Of a DNA stretch of 64,000 nucleotides, positions 38,036-46,529 are shown in pieces. A program made the translations under genes and the position numbers. The DNA is from an uncultured Prevotella sp. (GTDB lineage: Bacteria > Bacteroidota > Bacteroidia > Bacteroidales > Bacteroidaceae), in NCBI GenBank assembly GCA_946403845.1, contig CAMJBL010000002.1, positions 1 through 64,000 of the forward strand, read 5' to 3'. Under the pieces are notes generated by a model. The model saw nothing but the letters and a program-made list of their open reading frames with translations, ran no database searches and was not told where the DNA came from. Every line of letters starts with the position of its first letter. Within the stretch, counting starts at the first letter, position 1.

Positions 38036-39481
38036 ATGAGAAAAATCGTTCTTTTTTTAACACTCGTTTCGGGTATCACGGCTTTCGCCCAGGCTTCTGA
38101 TCCTGTGGTGATGACCATTAACGGTGTGCCTGTGCCCCGTTCTGAATTTGAGTATTCCTACAACAAGAACAACGGTGCTGATGTGATTGACAAGAAGACG
38201 GTGGATGAGTATGTGGACCTGTTTATCAATTATAAGTTGAAGGTGGCTGCAGCTCTTGATGCCCATTATGATACGCTGACTTCGTTTAAACAGGAATATA
38301 CCATGTATCGCGATCAGCAGGTGCGGCCTACGATGGCCACTGATGCTGATGTGCTCGTTGAGGCTAAGAAGACCTATGACCGTGCAAAGGAACAGATCGG
38401 TCCTCGCGGTCTGATCTTGCCTGCCCATATTCTGATCAGAGTCTCGACTCAGGCCACCCAAGGTGAGCAGGATAAGGCCAAACAGCGCATAGATTCTGTG
38501 TATAAGGCCCTGAAGAGTGGTGCCAGCTTTGCTGAATTGGCTAAGAAGGTATCTGACGATAAGTCGACAGGTGCTAACGGCGGACAACTGCCCTATTGGA
38601 TTGGTCCTAATCAGGCTTTTAAGGAATTTGAGGATGCCGCCTATGCCCTGCAAACGGGTGAGATGAGTCAGCCTGTGCAGTCGCCTGTAGGCTGGCACGT
38701 GATCCTGATGAAAGGTCGTAAGCAGTTGGAGCCTTTCGATTCGTTGAAAACTCAGATTGTAAAAAGCATCGAGCAGCAGGGTATCCGGGAGCAGATCGCC
38801 AAGCAGCGTGTTAAAAGCGAGGTGGATGCTTCTTCCGGCTTACTCACAGCAGAGAAAGTGATGGACCGCCGTGCAGACTCGTTGGCGGCTGTTGATCCCG
38901 AAATGAAATATCTGATGAAGGAATATCACGACGGTTTATTGCTTTATGAGATCAGTAAGCAGGTGGTTTGGGACAAGGGCAGTACTGATGAAGCCGGACT
39001 TCAGGCTTATTTCAAGGATCATCAGAAAGACTATGCCTGGTCAGAGCCACGATATAAGGGTATTGCCTATCATGTGAAAGATAAAGCCGATGTAAAGGCT
39101 GTGAAGAAATGCGTCAAGAAGTTACCCTTCGACCAGTGGGCTGATCAGTTGCGTGCAACGTTTAATCCAGACTCTATCGTACGTATTCGTGTGGAAATCG
39201 GCATCTTTAAACCCGGCGACAATGCTCTTGTTGATACGGATGTTTTCAAGACCGCACCCAAGGCTGGGGCTAACGAGAAGCAGGCAGCTGTGTTGAAAGA
39301 CTATCCTATCTCTGCTGTCTATGGTAAGAAACTGAAGCGTCCGGAGAACTATACCGATGTGCGTGGACAGGTGGTTTCCGACTATCAGGATATGCTGGAG
39401 AAGGCTTGGGTCTATGACCTCCGACAGAAATATGCTTTCTCTGTGAATAAGGATGTATTGAAAACTGTAAATAAACATTGA
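38036..39481 (+). CDS. Periplasmic peptidyl-prolyl isomerase, PpiC/parvulin type
   Basis: The 481-residue protein has a signal peptide (ending AFAQA). Its single parvulin domain (about 130-235) carries AHILIRVS, SFAELAKKVSDDKSTGANGGQL and PVQSPVGWHVILM. N-terminal SurA-like helices and a long C-terminal region flank it. It is likely a chaperone for outer-membrane protein assembly. I chose MRKIVLF at 38036 as the start, just after the guaB stop. Its stop overlaps the next gene's start by one base. Paralogous to the downstream SurA-like protein. Confidence 0.9.
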   Translation: MRKIVLFLTLVSGITAFAQASDPVVMTINGVPVPRSEFEYSYNKNNGADVIDKKTVDEYVDLFINYKLKVAAALDAHYDTLTSFKQEYTMYRDQQVRPTMATDADVLVEAKKTYDRAKEQIGPRGLILPAHILIRVSTQATQGEQDKAKQRIDSVYKALKSGASFAELAKKVSDDKSTGANGGQLPYWIGPNQAFKEFEDAAYALQTGEMSQPVQSPVGWHVILMKGRKQLEPFDSLKTQIVKSIEQQGIREQIAKQRVKSEVDASSGLLTAEKVMDRRADSLAAVDPEMKYLMKEYHDGLLLYEISKQVVWDKGSTDEAGLQAYFKDHQKDYAWSEPRYKGIAYHVKDKADVKAVKKCVKKLPFDQWADQLRATFNPDSIVRIRVEIGIFKPGDNALVDTDVFKTAPKAGANEKQAAVLKDYPISAVYGKKLKRPENYTDVRGQVVSDYQDMLEKAWVYDLRQKYAFSVNKDVLKTVNKH

Positions 39482-40911
39482 TGAAGACAACGAGAAATCT
39501 TATATTCGCTCTCTTTCTGACAGTGCCCTTGATGGGTGTGTCTGGCCTTGCAAGTCCTACAGGTTGGGCAGGTCCGGTTAATCCATCCGATTCTCTTCAG
39601 CCCATTCCTGCTCAGTCGGTGATTGATGAGGTAATCTGGGTTGTTGGCGATGAGGCCGTATTGAAGTCTGATGTGGAGACCATGCGTATGCAGGCCGCTA
39701 TGGAAGGCGTGAAATGGAGTGGGGATCCCGATTGTACGATTCCTGAGCAGATTGCCGTTAACAAGCTCTTCCTGCATCAGGCCGATATTGACAGTATCGA
39801 AGTGACGGAGGCTGATGTGGCTCAGGAAGTGGAGCAGCAGATTAGCTATTGGTTGGAGATGGTGGACGGCTCCCGTGAGCGTTTGGAGGAATATAAGCAT
39901 CAGTCGATTTCGCAGATGCGTCAGGAGTTGCGCCAGGAGATGCGTGATCGCCGGAAAATCCAGAAAATGAAGATGAAGTTGGTGGAGGACATCTCCGTAA
40001 CGCCAGCTGATGTACGCCGTTATTTCAATAATTTGCCTCAGGATAGTCTGCCCTATGTGCCTACGGAGGTGGAGGTGCAGATTGTGACGCTTACGCCGCG
40101 TATTGAACCTGAGGAGATCAACCGTGTGAAGGATGAGCTGCGTGAGTATACGGAACGCGTGACGAAGGGAGGAACCTCTTTCCAGGCCCTTGCACGTCTC
40201 TATTCGGAAGATCCAGGTTCTGCCCGTCAGGGTGGTGAGTTGGGACTCGTGGGCCGCGCTACACTTGATCCCGCCTTTGCAGCAGTAGCTTTCAATCTTA
40301 CTGATCCGAAGAAGATCTCGAAGATCGTGGAGTCGGAGTTCGGTTTCCATATCATTCAGCTCATTGAGAAACGTGGTGACAAGGTCAACGTGCGTCATAT
40401 CTTGAAAAAACCTGTGGTTTCTGATGAGGCTATTGAGAAGGCTATTGTTCGTTTGGATTCCATTGCTGCCGATATCCGCAAGGAACAGTTTACCTTCGAG
40501 GAGGTGGCCAGCCTGCTGTCGGACGACAAGGATACCCGGAATAACAAGGGTCTGATGTCGAACGCCAATATGCAGACCGGTCGTATCTCGTCAAAGTTCC
40601 AGATGCAGGAGCTGCCTCAGGAAGTGGCCAAGGTGGTGGATACCATGCAGGTCGGCCAGATTTCAAGTGCTTTCCAGATGCTTAACCAGCGTGGTAAGAC
40701 CATTTGTGCTATCGTCAAGCTCAAGAATCGTGTGGATGGTCACAAGGCTTCTATCACGGAGGATTTTCAGGTTATGAAGGATGTGGTGCTTGCCAAGCGT
40801 AATGAGGAGTGTATCCATCAGTGGGTTGTCGACAAAATCAAGTCGGTCTATACCCGTCTGAACGATAACTATCGCGATTGTCAATTTGAATACGAAGGCT
40901 GGTTTAAGTAA
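39481..40911 (+). CDS. SurA-like periplasmic chaperone with two parvulin domains
   Basis: The 476-residue protein has a signal peptide and the SurA-type N-terminus (QSVIDEVIWVVGDEAVLKSDVE). The first PpiC domain (about 195-300) has ARLYSEDPGSARQGGELGLV, and the second begins at VNVRHILKKPV. The charged helix EQQISYWLEMVDGSRERLEEY is SurA-like. It escorts unfolded outer-membrane proteins to the BAM complex. The ATG at 39481 overlaps the previous stop by one base (TGATG). Confidence 0.9.
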   Translation: MKTTRNLIFALFLTVPLMGVSGLASPTGWAGPVNPSDSLQPIPAQSVIDEVIWVVGDEAVLKSDVETMRMQAAMEGVKWSGDPDCTIPEQIAVNKLFLHQADIDSIEVTEADVAQEVEQQISYWLEMVDGSRERLEEYKHQSISQMRQELRQEMRDRRKIQKMKMKLVEDISVTPADVRRYFNNLPQDSLPYVPTEVEVQIVTLTPRIEPEEINRVKDELREYTERVTKGGTSFQALARLYSEDPGSARQGGELGLVGRATLDPAFAAVAFNLTDPKKISKIVESEFGFHIIQLIEKRGDKVNVRHILKKPVVSDEAIEKAIVRLDSIAADIRKEQFTFEEVASLLSDDKDTRNNKGLMSNANMQTGRISSKFQMQELPQEVAKVVDTMQVGQISSAFQMLNQRGKTICAIVKLKNRVDGHKASITEDFQVMKDVVLAKRNEECIHQWVVDKIKSVYTRLNDNYRDCQFEYEGWFK

Positions 40912-40917
40912 CATTCG

Positions 40918-42495
40918 ATGAGAAGGCTTGTCTATTTCTTGGTGGTCGTATTTCTTTTAGCCGTGGCAGGAGCCGAGGCTCAGAAGAAGCGTCCTGCCAG
41001 GAAACGCCCGGCTCGTAAGACCGCTCAGGATAAGCGCGTTTATCTGGTGCATGCCGATGTTCTTCATTTTGACCAATACAAGAATCCTGACGCTACGATT
41101 CTTAACGGTAAGGTGCATTTTACCCACGTTGGCGCCCGTTTGTATTGCGACAGTGCCTATTTCTATGAAGCCAGCAATTCGTTTGAAGCTTTCGGTCATG
41201 TGAAGATGTATCAGGGCGATACCCTTTCATTGGTTTCTGACTATGCCTATTACGACGGCAATGAGCAGATGGCGAGAGCCCGTTATAATGTGGTGCTCAA
41301 GAATCGCAAGACTACGCTCTATACCGATTCGCTCGACTTTGACCGTCTGTATGACAATGCCTATTTCTTTGAGGGTGGCAAAATGGTGGATGGCCAGACT
41401 ACGCTGACTTCCGATTGGGGAGAGTATAATACCAAGTCGAAGATGTCGGTGTTTAATTTCGATGTGAAGATGAAGAGTCCGAAGTTCTACCTCACCACTG
41501 ATACGCTTTTTTACGATAATGCCCGTTCTATTGCCCATATTGTTGGTCCGTCGCATATAACGTCGGGTAACAGTACTATTTATTCAGAACAGGGCTATTA
41601 TGATACGAAGAAAGACCAGGCCACGCTGATGAATCGTTCCGTACTCCGTAATCAGGGTAAGTCGATGGTGGGTGACAGTGTCTATTACGACAGTAAACAA
41701 GGCTTTAGTCAGGCCTTCCGGAATGTTATTTATGTGGACTCTGTGAACAAGAACAAGATGACTGGCAACTACGGTGAATACTGGGAGAATACAGGCTATG
41801 CCCTCTGTACGGACTCTGCGGTGGCCGTTGACTATTCACAGGGTGACTCCTTGTTTATGCATGCCGATACCTTGAAGGTGGTTACCTTTAATATCGAGAC
41901 CGACTCTGTTTATCGAAAGATCCATGCCTATCATCATGTCCGTGCCTATCGTACCGATGTGCAGGCTGTTTGTGACTCTTTGGTCTACAACTCCCTCGAT
42001 TCCTGTATGACAATGTACTTTGATCCCATTGTATGGAATTACAACCAGCAATTGTTGGGCGACCAGATCGATGTCTTTATGAAAGACTCGCTCATTAACC
42101 GCGCTCATGTTATTGGCAATGCCTTCTCCATTCAGCAGTTAAAGAGCGATACTACGCTTTTCAACCAGGTGTCGTCGAAAGAGATGTTCGCCTTTTTTGT
42201 AGATGGCAAAATTCACGAAACGCGAGCCAAGGATAATGTGTTGATAGGATATTTCTTTGAAGAGGGCGATTCTGTGGCCATTATCTATAACTACCAGGAA
42301 ACGACAGAGATGCGAATGTTCCTGAAAGACCGTAAATTAGAACGTGTCTGGACTCCGAAAACCTCGGGAACCATGTATCCGCCCAACCAGATACCCGCAG
42401 AGAAGAAACACTTGGAGGGTTTTGCTTGGTATAATGACATCCGTCCTCTGAATCGTTACGATATCTTCGTTTGGCGTCCTAAGAGAAAGTTATGA
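40918..42495 (+). CDS. OstA-like (LptA/LptD N-terminal type) protein
   Basis: The 525-residue protein has a signal peptide (ending AEAQ), then a basic stretch (KKRPARKRPARK) and a long series of OstA/LptA-type beta repeats. Examples are RVYLVHADVLHFD, TILNGKVHFTHVGARLYCDSAYFY and TLYTDSLDFDRLYDNAYFFEGGK. The repeats resemble the jellyroll of the LPS bridge, suggesting a periplasmic LPS-transport role. It lacks the LptD barrel domain. It is followed by mutL with a 4-bp overlap. Confidence 0.85.
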   Translation: MRRLVYFLVVVFLLAVAGAEAQKKRPARKRPARKTAQDKRVYLVHADVLHFDQYKNPDATILNGKVHFTHVGARLYCDSAYFYEASNSFEAFGHVKMYQGDTLSLVSDYAYYDGNEQMARARYNVVLKNRKTTLYTDSLDFDRLYDNAYFFEGGKMVDGQTTLTSDWGEYNTKSKMSVFNFDVKMKSPKFYLTTDTLFYDNARSIAHIVGPSHITSGNSTIYSEQGYYDTKKDQATLMNRSVLRNQGKSMVGDSVYYDSKQGFSQAFRNVIYVDSVNKNKMTGNYGEYWENTGYALCTDSAVAVDYSQGDSLFMHADTLKVVTFNIETDSVYRKIHAYHHVRAYRTDVQAVCDSLVYNSLDSCMTMYFDPIVWNYNQQLLGDQIDVFMKDSLINRAHVIGNAFSIQQLKSDTTLFNQVSSKEMFAFFVDGKIHETRAKDNVLIGYFFEEGDSVAIIYNYQETTEMRMFLKDRKLERVWTPKTSGTMYPPNQIPAEKKHLEGFAWYNDIRPLNRYDIFVWRPKRKL

Positions 42496-44360
42496 GCGAT
42501 ATCATCCGTCTTCTTCCCGACAGTGTTGCCAACCAGATTGCAGCTGGTGAGGTGATCCAACGTCCGGCTTCCGTCATCAAGGAGTTGGTGGAGAATGCTG
42601 TTGATGCCGGTGCTCATACCATCAATGTTATTGTGGTTGATGCCGGACGTACTTCCATTCAGGTGATCGATGATGGTTGTGGTATGTCGCCCACGGATGC
42701 CCGTTTGGCTTTTGAACGTCACGCGACGTCAAAAATCCAGAAGGCCGATGATCTTTTTGCCCTTCACACCATGGGTTTCAGGGGTGAGGCATTGGCGTCA
42801 ATCGCCGCTGTGGCACAGGTTGAACTTCAGACGCGTATGGCGAACGACGAAATCGGAACGCAACTCTCCATCGCGGGTTCGAAGGTGATAGACCAGCAGC
42901 CTGTGGCCTGTCCGGTGGGCTGTAACTTCCGTGTGGAAAACCTCTTTTATAATGTGCCTGCCCGCAGGAAGTTCCTCAAGTCAAATGCCACTGAACTGAA
43001 CAATATCCTTACTGCCTACGAGCGTATTGCATTGGTGTATCCCGATCTCCATTTTACTTTCCACCATAATGGGGCAGAATTACTGAATCTGAGACCTGGC
43101 AGTTTGCGCCAGCGTATTACCGATGTGTTTGGCAAGCAGTATGCACAGGATCTGCTGCCTGTTGAGGCAGATACGGTGATGTGTCGTGTGACAGGCTTCG
43201 TATCCAAGCCTGAGGCTGCCAGAAAGAAAGGCGGACAAGACTATTTCTTCGTTAACGGCCGCTATATGAAACATCCGTATTTCCATAAGGCTGTGATGAC
43301 CGCCTATGAACGGTTGGTTCCGGAGGGTATGCAACCGCCGTATTTCCTCTATTTTGAGATTAACCCTTCTGATATTGATGTGAACATCCATCCCACGAAG
43401 ACGGAAATCAAGTTTGAGAACGAACAGGCCATCTGGCAACTTATCGTGGCTGTCGTCCGTGATGCCATTGGTAAGTTCTGTGAGATCCCTTCCATTGATT
43501 TCGATACGGTTGACAAGCCAGAGATTCCGATCTTCGATCCTTCGCGTGATAATATACAAGCACCGAAAGTGACTTATAACCCCTCATATAACCCCTTTGA
43601 ACATACACCGGCCTCTTCCCGTCGTGCTCCTTCATCGTGGGAATCGCTTTATGAGGAACTTTTGTCGGAAAAACCTACTAACCCAGCTAGTCCGGCTAGT
43701 CTTACTAGTCAGACTAGTTTAACTGGCTCTTCCGAACCATCGCTTTTTGGTGCTGTTTCCGACAAGTCACCTGCCCACTATCAGTATAAAGGCCAGTATA
43801 TCATGACGGCTGTTAAGTCAGGTCTGATGATTATTGACCAGTATCGGGCTGATGTCCGTATTCTCTTTGAGCGTTATGCTTCGACAGGTTCGGCAGAGGG
43901 TGGGGCCTCTTCACAACGTCTGCTGTTTCCGGAGACCATGCAGTTGTCGCCTTCAGATACGGTTGTCATGGAACAGATCCTTCCGGAGTTATCTGCCCTA
44001 GGCTTTGATCTCAGTCCTTTAGGTGGCGGTACATTTGCAGTGAATGGTATTCCTGCTGGTCTTGAAGGGATAGAACCGATTTCTCTCATTCAGCAGATCT
44101 TGGCCGATGTGACAGACCATGACGCGATGGATGGTGCCGTTTCGCAGGCGATGGGGCTCTCGGTGTCACAATCCTTGCATCTGTCGTTAGCCAGAGCTGC
44201 AGCTATTCCCTACGGACAGGTCCTGTCGAATGAGGAAATGGAGAATATCGTGAATAGTCTTTTCTCCTGCTCTAATGTAAACTATACGCCTGATGGTAAA
44301 CCGATTCTTGTTATCCTCCCGCAGACGGATATTGATGCACTTTTTACCCCAAAACGTTAA
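42492..44360 (+). CDS. mutL: DNA mismatch repair protein MutL
   Basis: Links mismatch recognition by MutS to strand removal. The 622 residues include the GHKL ATPase motifs PDSVANQIAAGEV, ELVENAVDAGA, DDGCGM and TMGFRGEALASIAA. The linker (about 370-420) holds a CTAG array at residues 396-412. The C-terminal dimer domain lacks an intact endonuclease motif: DQYRADVRILFERY stands where nuclease-type MutL has DQHAxxExxxxE, and TPDGKP replaces a Cys/His motif. It ends a guaB-isomerases-OstA-mutL run of overlapping genes. Confidence 0.96.
   Translation: MSDIIRLLPDSVANQIAAGEVIQRPASVIKELVENAVDAGAHTINVIVVDAGRTSIQVIDDGCGMSPTDARLAFERHATSKIQKADDLFALHTMGFRGEALASIAAVAQVELQTRMANDEIGTQLSIAGSKVIDQQPVACPVGCNFRVENLFYNVPARRKFLKSNATELNNILTAYERIALVYPDLHFTFHHNGAELLNLRPGSLRQRITDVFGKQYAQDLLPVEADTVMCRVTGFVSKPEAARKKGGQDYFFVNGRYMKHPYFHKAVMTAYERLVPEGMQPPYFLYFEINPSDIDVNIHPTKTEIKFENEQAIWQLIVAVVRDAIGKFCEIPSIDFDTVDKPEIPIFDPSRDNIQAPKVTYNPSYNPFEHTPASSRRAPSSWESLYEELLSEKPTNPASPASLTSQTSLTGSSEPSLFGAVSDKSPAHYQYKGQYIMTAVKSGLMIIDQYRADVRILFERYASTGSAEGGASSQRLLFPETMQLSPSDTVVMEQILPELSALGFDLSPLGGGTFAVNGIPAGLEGIEPISLIQQILADVTDHDAMDGAVSQAMGLSVSQSLHLSLARAAAIPYGQVLSNEEMENIVNSLFSCSNVNYTPDGKPILVILPQTDIDALFTPKR
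43677..43727 (+). repeat. In-frame CTAG array in mutL (4 intact units, 2 decayed)
   Basis: CTAG occurs at 43687, 43696, 43705 and 43714. In register, CTAA lies at 43678 and CTGG at 43723, consistent with single-base decay of edge units. It encodes PAS-PAS-LTS-QTS-LTG in the flexible linker. The palindrome ACTAGTC-A-GACTAGT lies at 43704-43718. Confidence 0.9.
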
Positions 44361-44379
44361 AAAACGTCAATTTTCAACA

Positions 44380-44414
44380 ACTTCTTACTTCTTGTCTCTT
44401 ACTTCTCACTTCTT
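44380..44414. repeat. Heptad repeat before the tRNA-Val promoter (5 units)
   Basis: ACTTCTT, ACTTCTT, GTCTCTT, ACTTCTC and ACTTCTT are contiguous 7-bp units. They are followed by TTTTGTACTTTTGCAC. Confidence 0.85.
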
Positions 44415-44419
44415 TTTTG

Positions 44420-44427
44420 TACTTTTG
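44420..44427 (+). promoter_or_regulatory. tRNA-Val promoter -7 element
   Basis: TACTTTTGCAC, 18 bp before the tRNA. Segment 44406-44430 matches the guaB promoter at 24 of 25 positions. Confidence 0.75.
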
Positions 44428-44445
44428 CACCCGCAAAACAAAAAA

Positions 44446-44520
44446 GGGCGTTTAGCTCAGCTGGTTTAGAGCATCTGCCTTACAAGCAGAGGGTCGGCGG
44501 TTCGAATCCGTCAACGCCCA
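44446..44520 (+). tRNA. tRNA-Val (anticodon UAC)
   Basis: Cloverleaf with acceptor arms GGGCGTT and AACGCCC and discriminator A. The D arm is TAGCTCAGCTGGTTTAGAG. The anticodon stem-loop TCTGC-CTTACAA-GCAGA gives UAC, which reads valine codons. The T arm GGCGGTTCGAATCCGTC follows. CCA is not encoded. Confidence 0.95.
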
Positions 44521-44527
44521 CAAAATG

Positions 44528-44560
44528 AAGCTTCAGATGAAAATCTGGAGCTTTTTTTTT
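44528..44560 (+). terminator. Terminator after tRNA-Val
   Basis: AAGCTTCAGAT (44528-44538) pairs with ATCTGGAGCTT (44543-44553), including one G-T pair. It is followed by a tract of T. Confidence 0.85.
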
Positions 44561-44580
44561 GTCGTTTAAAATATTATGCT

Positions 44581-44588
44581 TACCTTTG
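44581..44588 (+). promoter_or_regulatory. paaK promoter -7 element
   Basis: TACCTTTGTG, 44 bp upstream of the paaK start and just after the tRNA-Val terminator. Confidence 0.7.
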
Positions 44589-44632
44589 TGCCCATAAACC
44601 CAACAAACCCATAAAACCAAAGACAAAGACTT

Positions 44633-45931
44633 ATGATTTGGAATCAAAGCATTGAATGCATGGATCGCGAACAACTTCGCGAGATTCAGAGCCGTCGGCT
44701 TGTCAAAATGGCAGAGTACGTCTACCACAACACCCCTTTCTATCGTAAAAAGTTCCAAGAGATGGGATTAGAACCAGGTGACATCAAGAGTATTGATGAC
44801 ATCGTCAAGTTACCTTTTACGAACAAGCTTGATTTACGTGACAACTATCCTTTCGGACTGGCTGCTGTACCAATGTCGCAAATTGTGCGTATTCACGCTT
44901 CTTCGGGTACGACAGGAAAGCCTGTGGTGGTGCTTCATACCCGTAAGGACTTGGCCATGTGGACGGAGTCTATCTCCCGCGCCTTTACAGCCTATGGTTG
45001 TACGAAGGATGATATATTCCAGGTGTCTTATGGCTACGGTCTTTTTACCGGTGGCCTTGGCGCCCACGATGGTGCCACGAACATTGGTGCCTCGGTGATC
45101 CCGATGTCGTCGGGCAATACCCAGAAGCAGATGACGTTGATGCACGATTTTGGTGCAACGGTTCTCTGTTGCACGCCATCGTATGCCATGTTCCTAGGTG
45201 AAGCGATGAAGGAATGTGAGTGGGCACGTGATGAGTTTAAGTTGAAGATCGGCGTTTTTGGTGCTGAGCCCTGGACGGAGAAGATGCGCGTGAAGCTGGA
45301 GGAATCATTGGGTATTAAGGCCTATGATATCTACGGCTTGAGTGAGATTGCCGGTCCTGGTGTCGGTTATGAGTGTGAGTATCAGAACGGCACCCACCTG
45401 AGTGAGGACTACTTCTATCCGGAGATCCTTGACCCGAATACGGGTGAGCCGTTACCAGAGGGGACCTTCGGTGAACTGACCTTCACGCATCTGACGAAAG
45501 AGGGTATGCCTCTGCTTCGCTACCGAACCCACGACCTGACGGCCCTACACTATGAAAAATGTACGTGCGGGCGCACGCTCGTGCGTATGGACCGTATTCT
45601 GGGCCGTTGCGATGATATGCTCATTATCCGTGGCGTCAATGTGTTCCCGTCGCAGATCGAAGATGTTATCCTGAAGTTGCCTGAGTATGAACCTCACTTC
45701 CTGCTGATTGTCGACCGCGTGAATAATACCGATACTTCTGAGTTGAAGGTTGAGGTGAAAGAAGAATACTTCACTGATGATATGGCCACGATGGTTGGCC
45801 TGCAGAAGAAACTCGAGAGTGAACTCCGCAGTGTCATTGGTCTTGGTTTCAAGGTGAAGCTTGTTGAGCCGAAGGGCATTGAGCGCTCTGAGGGTAAGGC
45901 CAAGCGTGTCATTGACAAGCGGCAACTGTAA
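44633..45931 (+). CDS. paaK: Phenylacetate-CoA ligase family protein
   Basis: Adenylate-forming enzyme that activates an aryl acetate such as phenylacetate or indoleacetate with CoA. The 432 residues have the P-loop-like HASSGTTGKPVVVLH, the motif YGLSEIAGPGVGYEC, and a C-terminal domain with ILGRCDDMLIIRGVNVFPSQIED. An ACT-domain gene follows by 31 bp. In gut Bacteroidetes this pair usually lies near indolepyruvate ferredoxin oxidoreductase, which makes aryl acetates from aromatic amino acids. That partner is not in the window, so the role here is inferred from the pair. Confidence 0.92.
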   Translation: MIWNQSIECMDREQLREIQSRRLVKMAEYVYHNTPFYRKKFQEMGLEPGDIKSIDDIVKLPFTNKLDLRDNYPFGLAAVPMSQIVRIHASSGTTGKPVVVLHTRKDLAMWTESISRAFTAYGCTKDDIFQVSYGYGLFTGGLGAHDGATNIGASVIPMSSGNTQKQMTLMHDFGATVLCCTPSYAMFLGEAMKECEWARDEFKLKIGVFGAEPWTEKMRVKLEESLGIKAYDIYGLSEIAGPGVGYECEYQNGTHLSEDYFYPEILDPNTGEPLPEGTFGELTFTHLTKEGMPLLRYRTHDLTALHYEKCTCGRTLVRMDRILGRCDDMLIIRGVNVFPSQIEDVILKLPEYEPHFLLIVDRVNNTDTSELKVEVKEEYFTDDMATMVGLQKKLESELRSVIGLGFKVKLVEPKGIERSEGKAKRVIDKRQL

Positions 45932-45962
45932 TACGAATCATCAATCACTAAAAATATAAGAA

Positions 45963-46388
45963 ATGAAAGCAAAACAACTCTCCGTGTTCCTCGAGAACAA
46001 ATCCGGCCGTCTGACCGAAGTGACAGAAGCCCTCGGTGCTGCTGGTATTAACCTTTCCGCCATGTCGATTGCCGACAATTCCGACTTCGGAATTCTCCGT
46101 TGTATTGTTTCTGAACCCGACAAGGCCTACCAGGTGTTGAAGGAACAGCACTTTGCTGTGAAGATTACCGATGTCATCGGTTTCGTATGCCCCAATGTCA
46201 GCGGTTCTTTGGCAGTAGTCCTCAAGCACCTCTCGTCGAAAGGCATTTTCATTGAGTATATGTATTCCTTTGCCAATGGCGATGTGGCGCATGTCATCAT
46301 CCGTCCCTCAGACTTGGAGGCCTGTGAGGCAGCTCTTGCTGAGATTAAGGTCGATTTGCTGGCAGCGAATGACCTCTATCAGTTATAA
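45963..46388 (+). CDS. Tandem ACT-domain protein
   Basis: The 141 residues consist of two ACT folds: the first begins QLSVFLENKSGRLTEVTEALG, and the second is around FVCPNVSGSLAVVLKHLSSKGI. ACT domains bind amino acids as regulators. No enzyme domain is attached. Its partner paaK suggests that it senses an aromatic amino acid or an aryl-acid pathway product. It is followed by a strong hairpin. Confidence 0.85.
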   Translation: MKAKQLSVFLENKSGRLTEVTEALGAAGINLSAMSIADNSDFGILRCIVSEPDKAYQVLKEQHFAVKITDVIGFVCPNVSGSLAVVLKHLSSKGIFIEYMYSFANGDVAHVIIRPSDLEACEAALAEIKVDLLAANDLYQL

Positions 46389-46396
46389 ATTCCCTG

Positions 46397-46432
46397 AATC
46401 TGCGAAATTTTCGTGAGAAAATTTTGCAGATT
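46397..46432 (+). terminator. Strong hairpin after the ACT gene
   Basis: AATCTGCGAAATTTTC (46397-46412) pairs with GAAAATTTTGCAGATT (46417-46432) over 16 bp with one G-T pair and a 4-nt loop. The following T run is poor, so termination may be inefficient. It lies just ahead of the purB promoter. Confidence 0.7.
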
Positions 46433-46445
46433 CTGAATTTCTGCG

Positions 46446-46453
46446 TACCTTTG
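46446..46453 (+). promoter_or_regulatory. purB promoter -7 element
   Basis: TACCTTTGCAC, 76 bp before the purB ATG, directly after the hairpin. Confidence 0.75.
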
Positions 46454-46529
46454 CACACGAATTTCGACACACTTGAATATTTGAGAGACGAATAGAAAGA
46501 TAATTATCGATAGTTTGGACTAAATTAAA

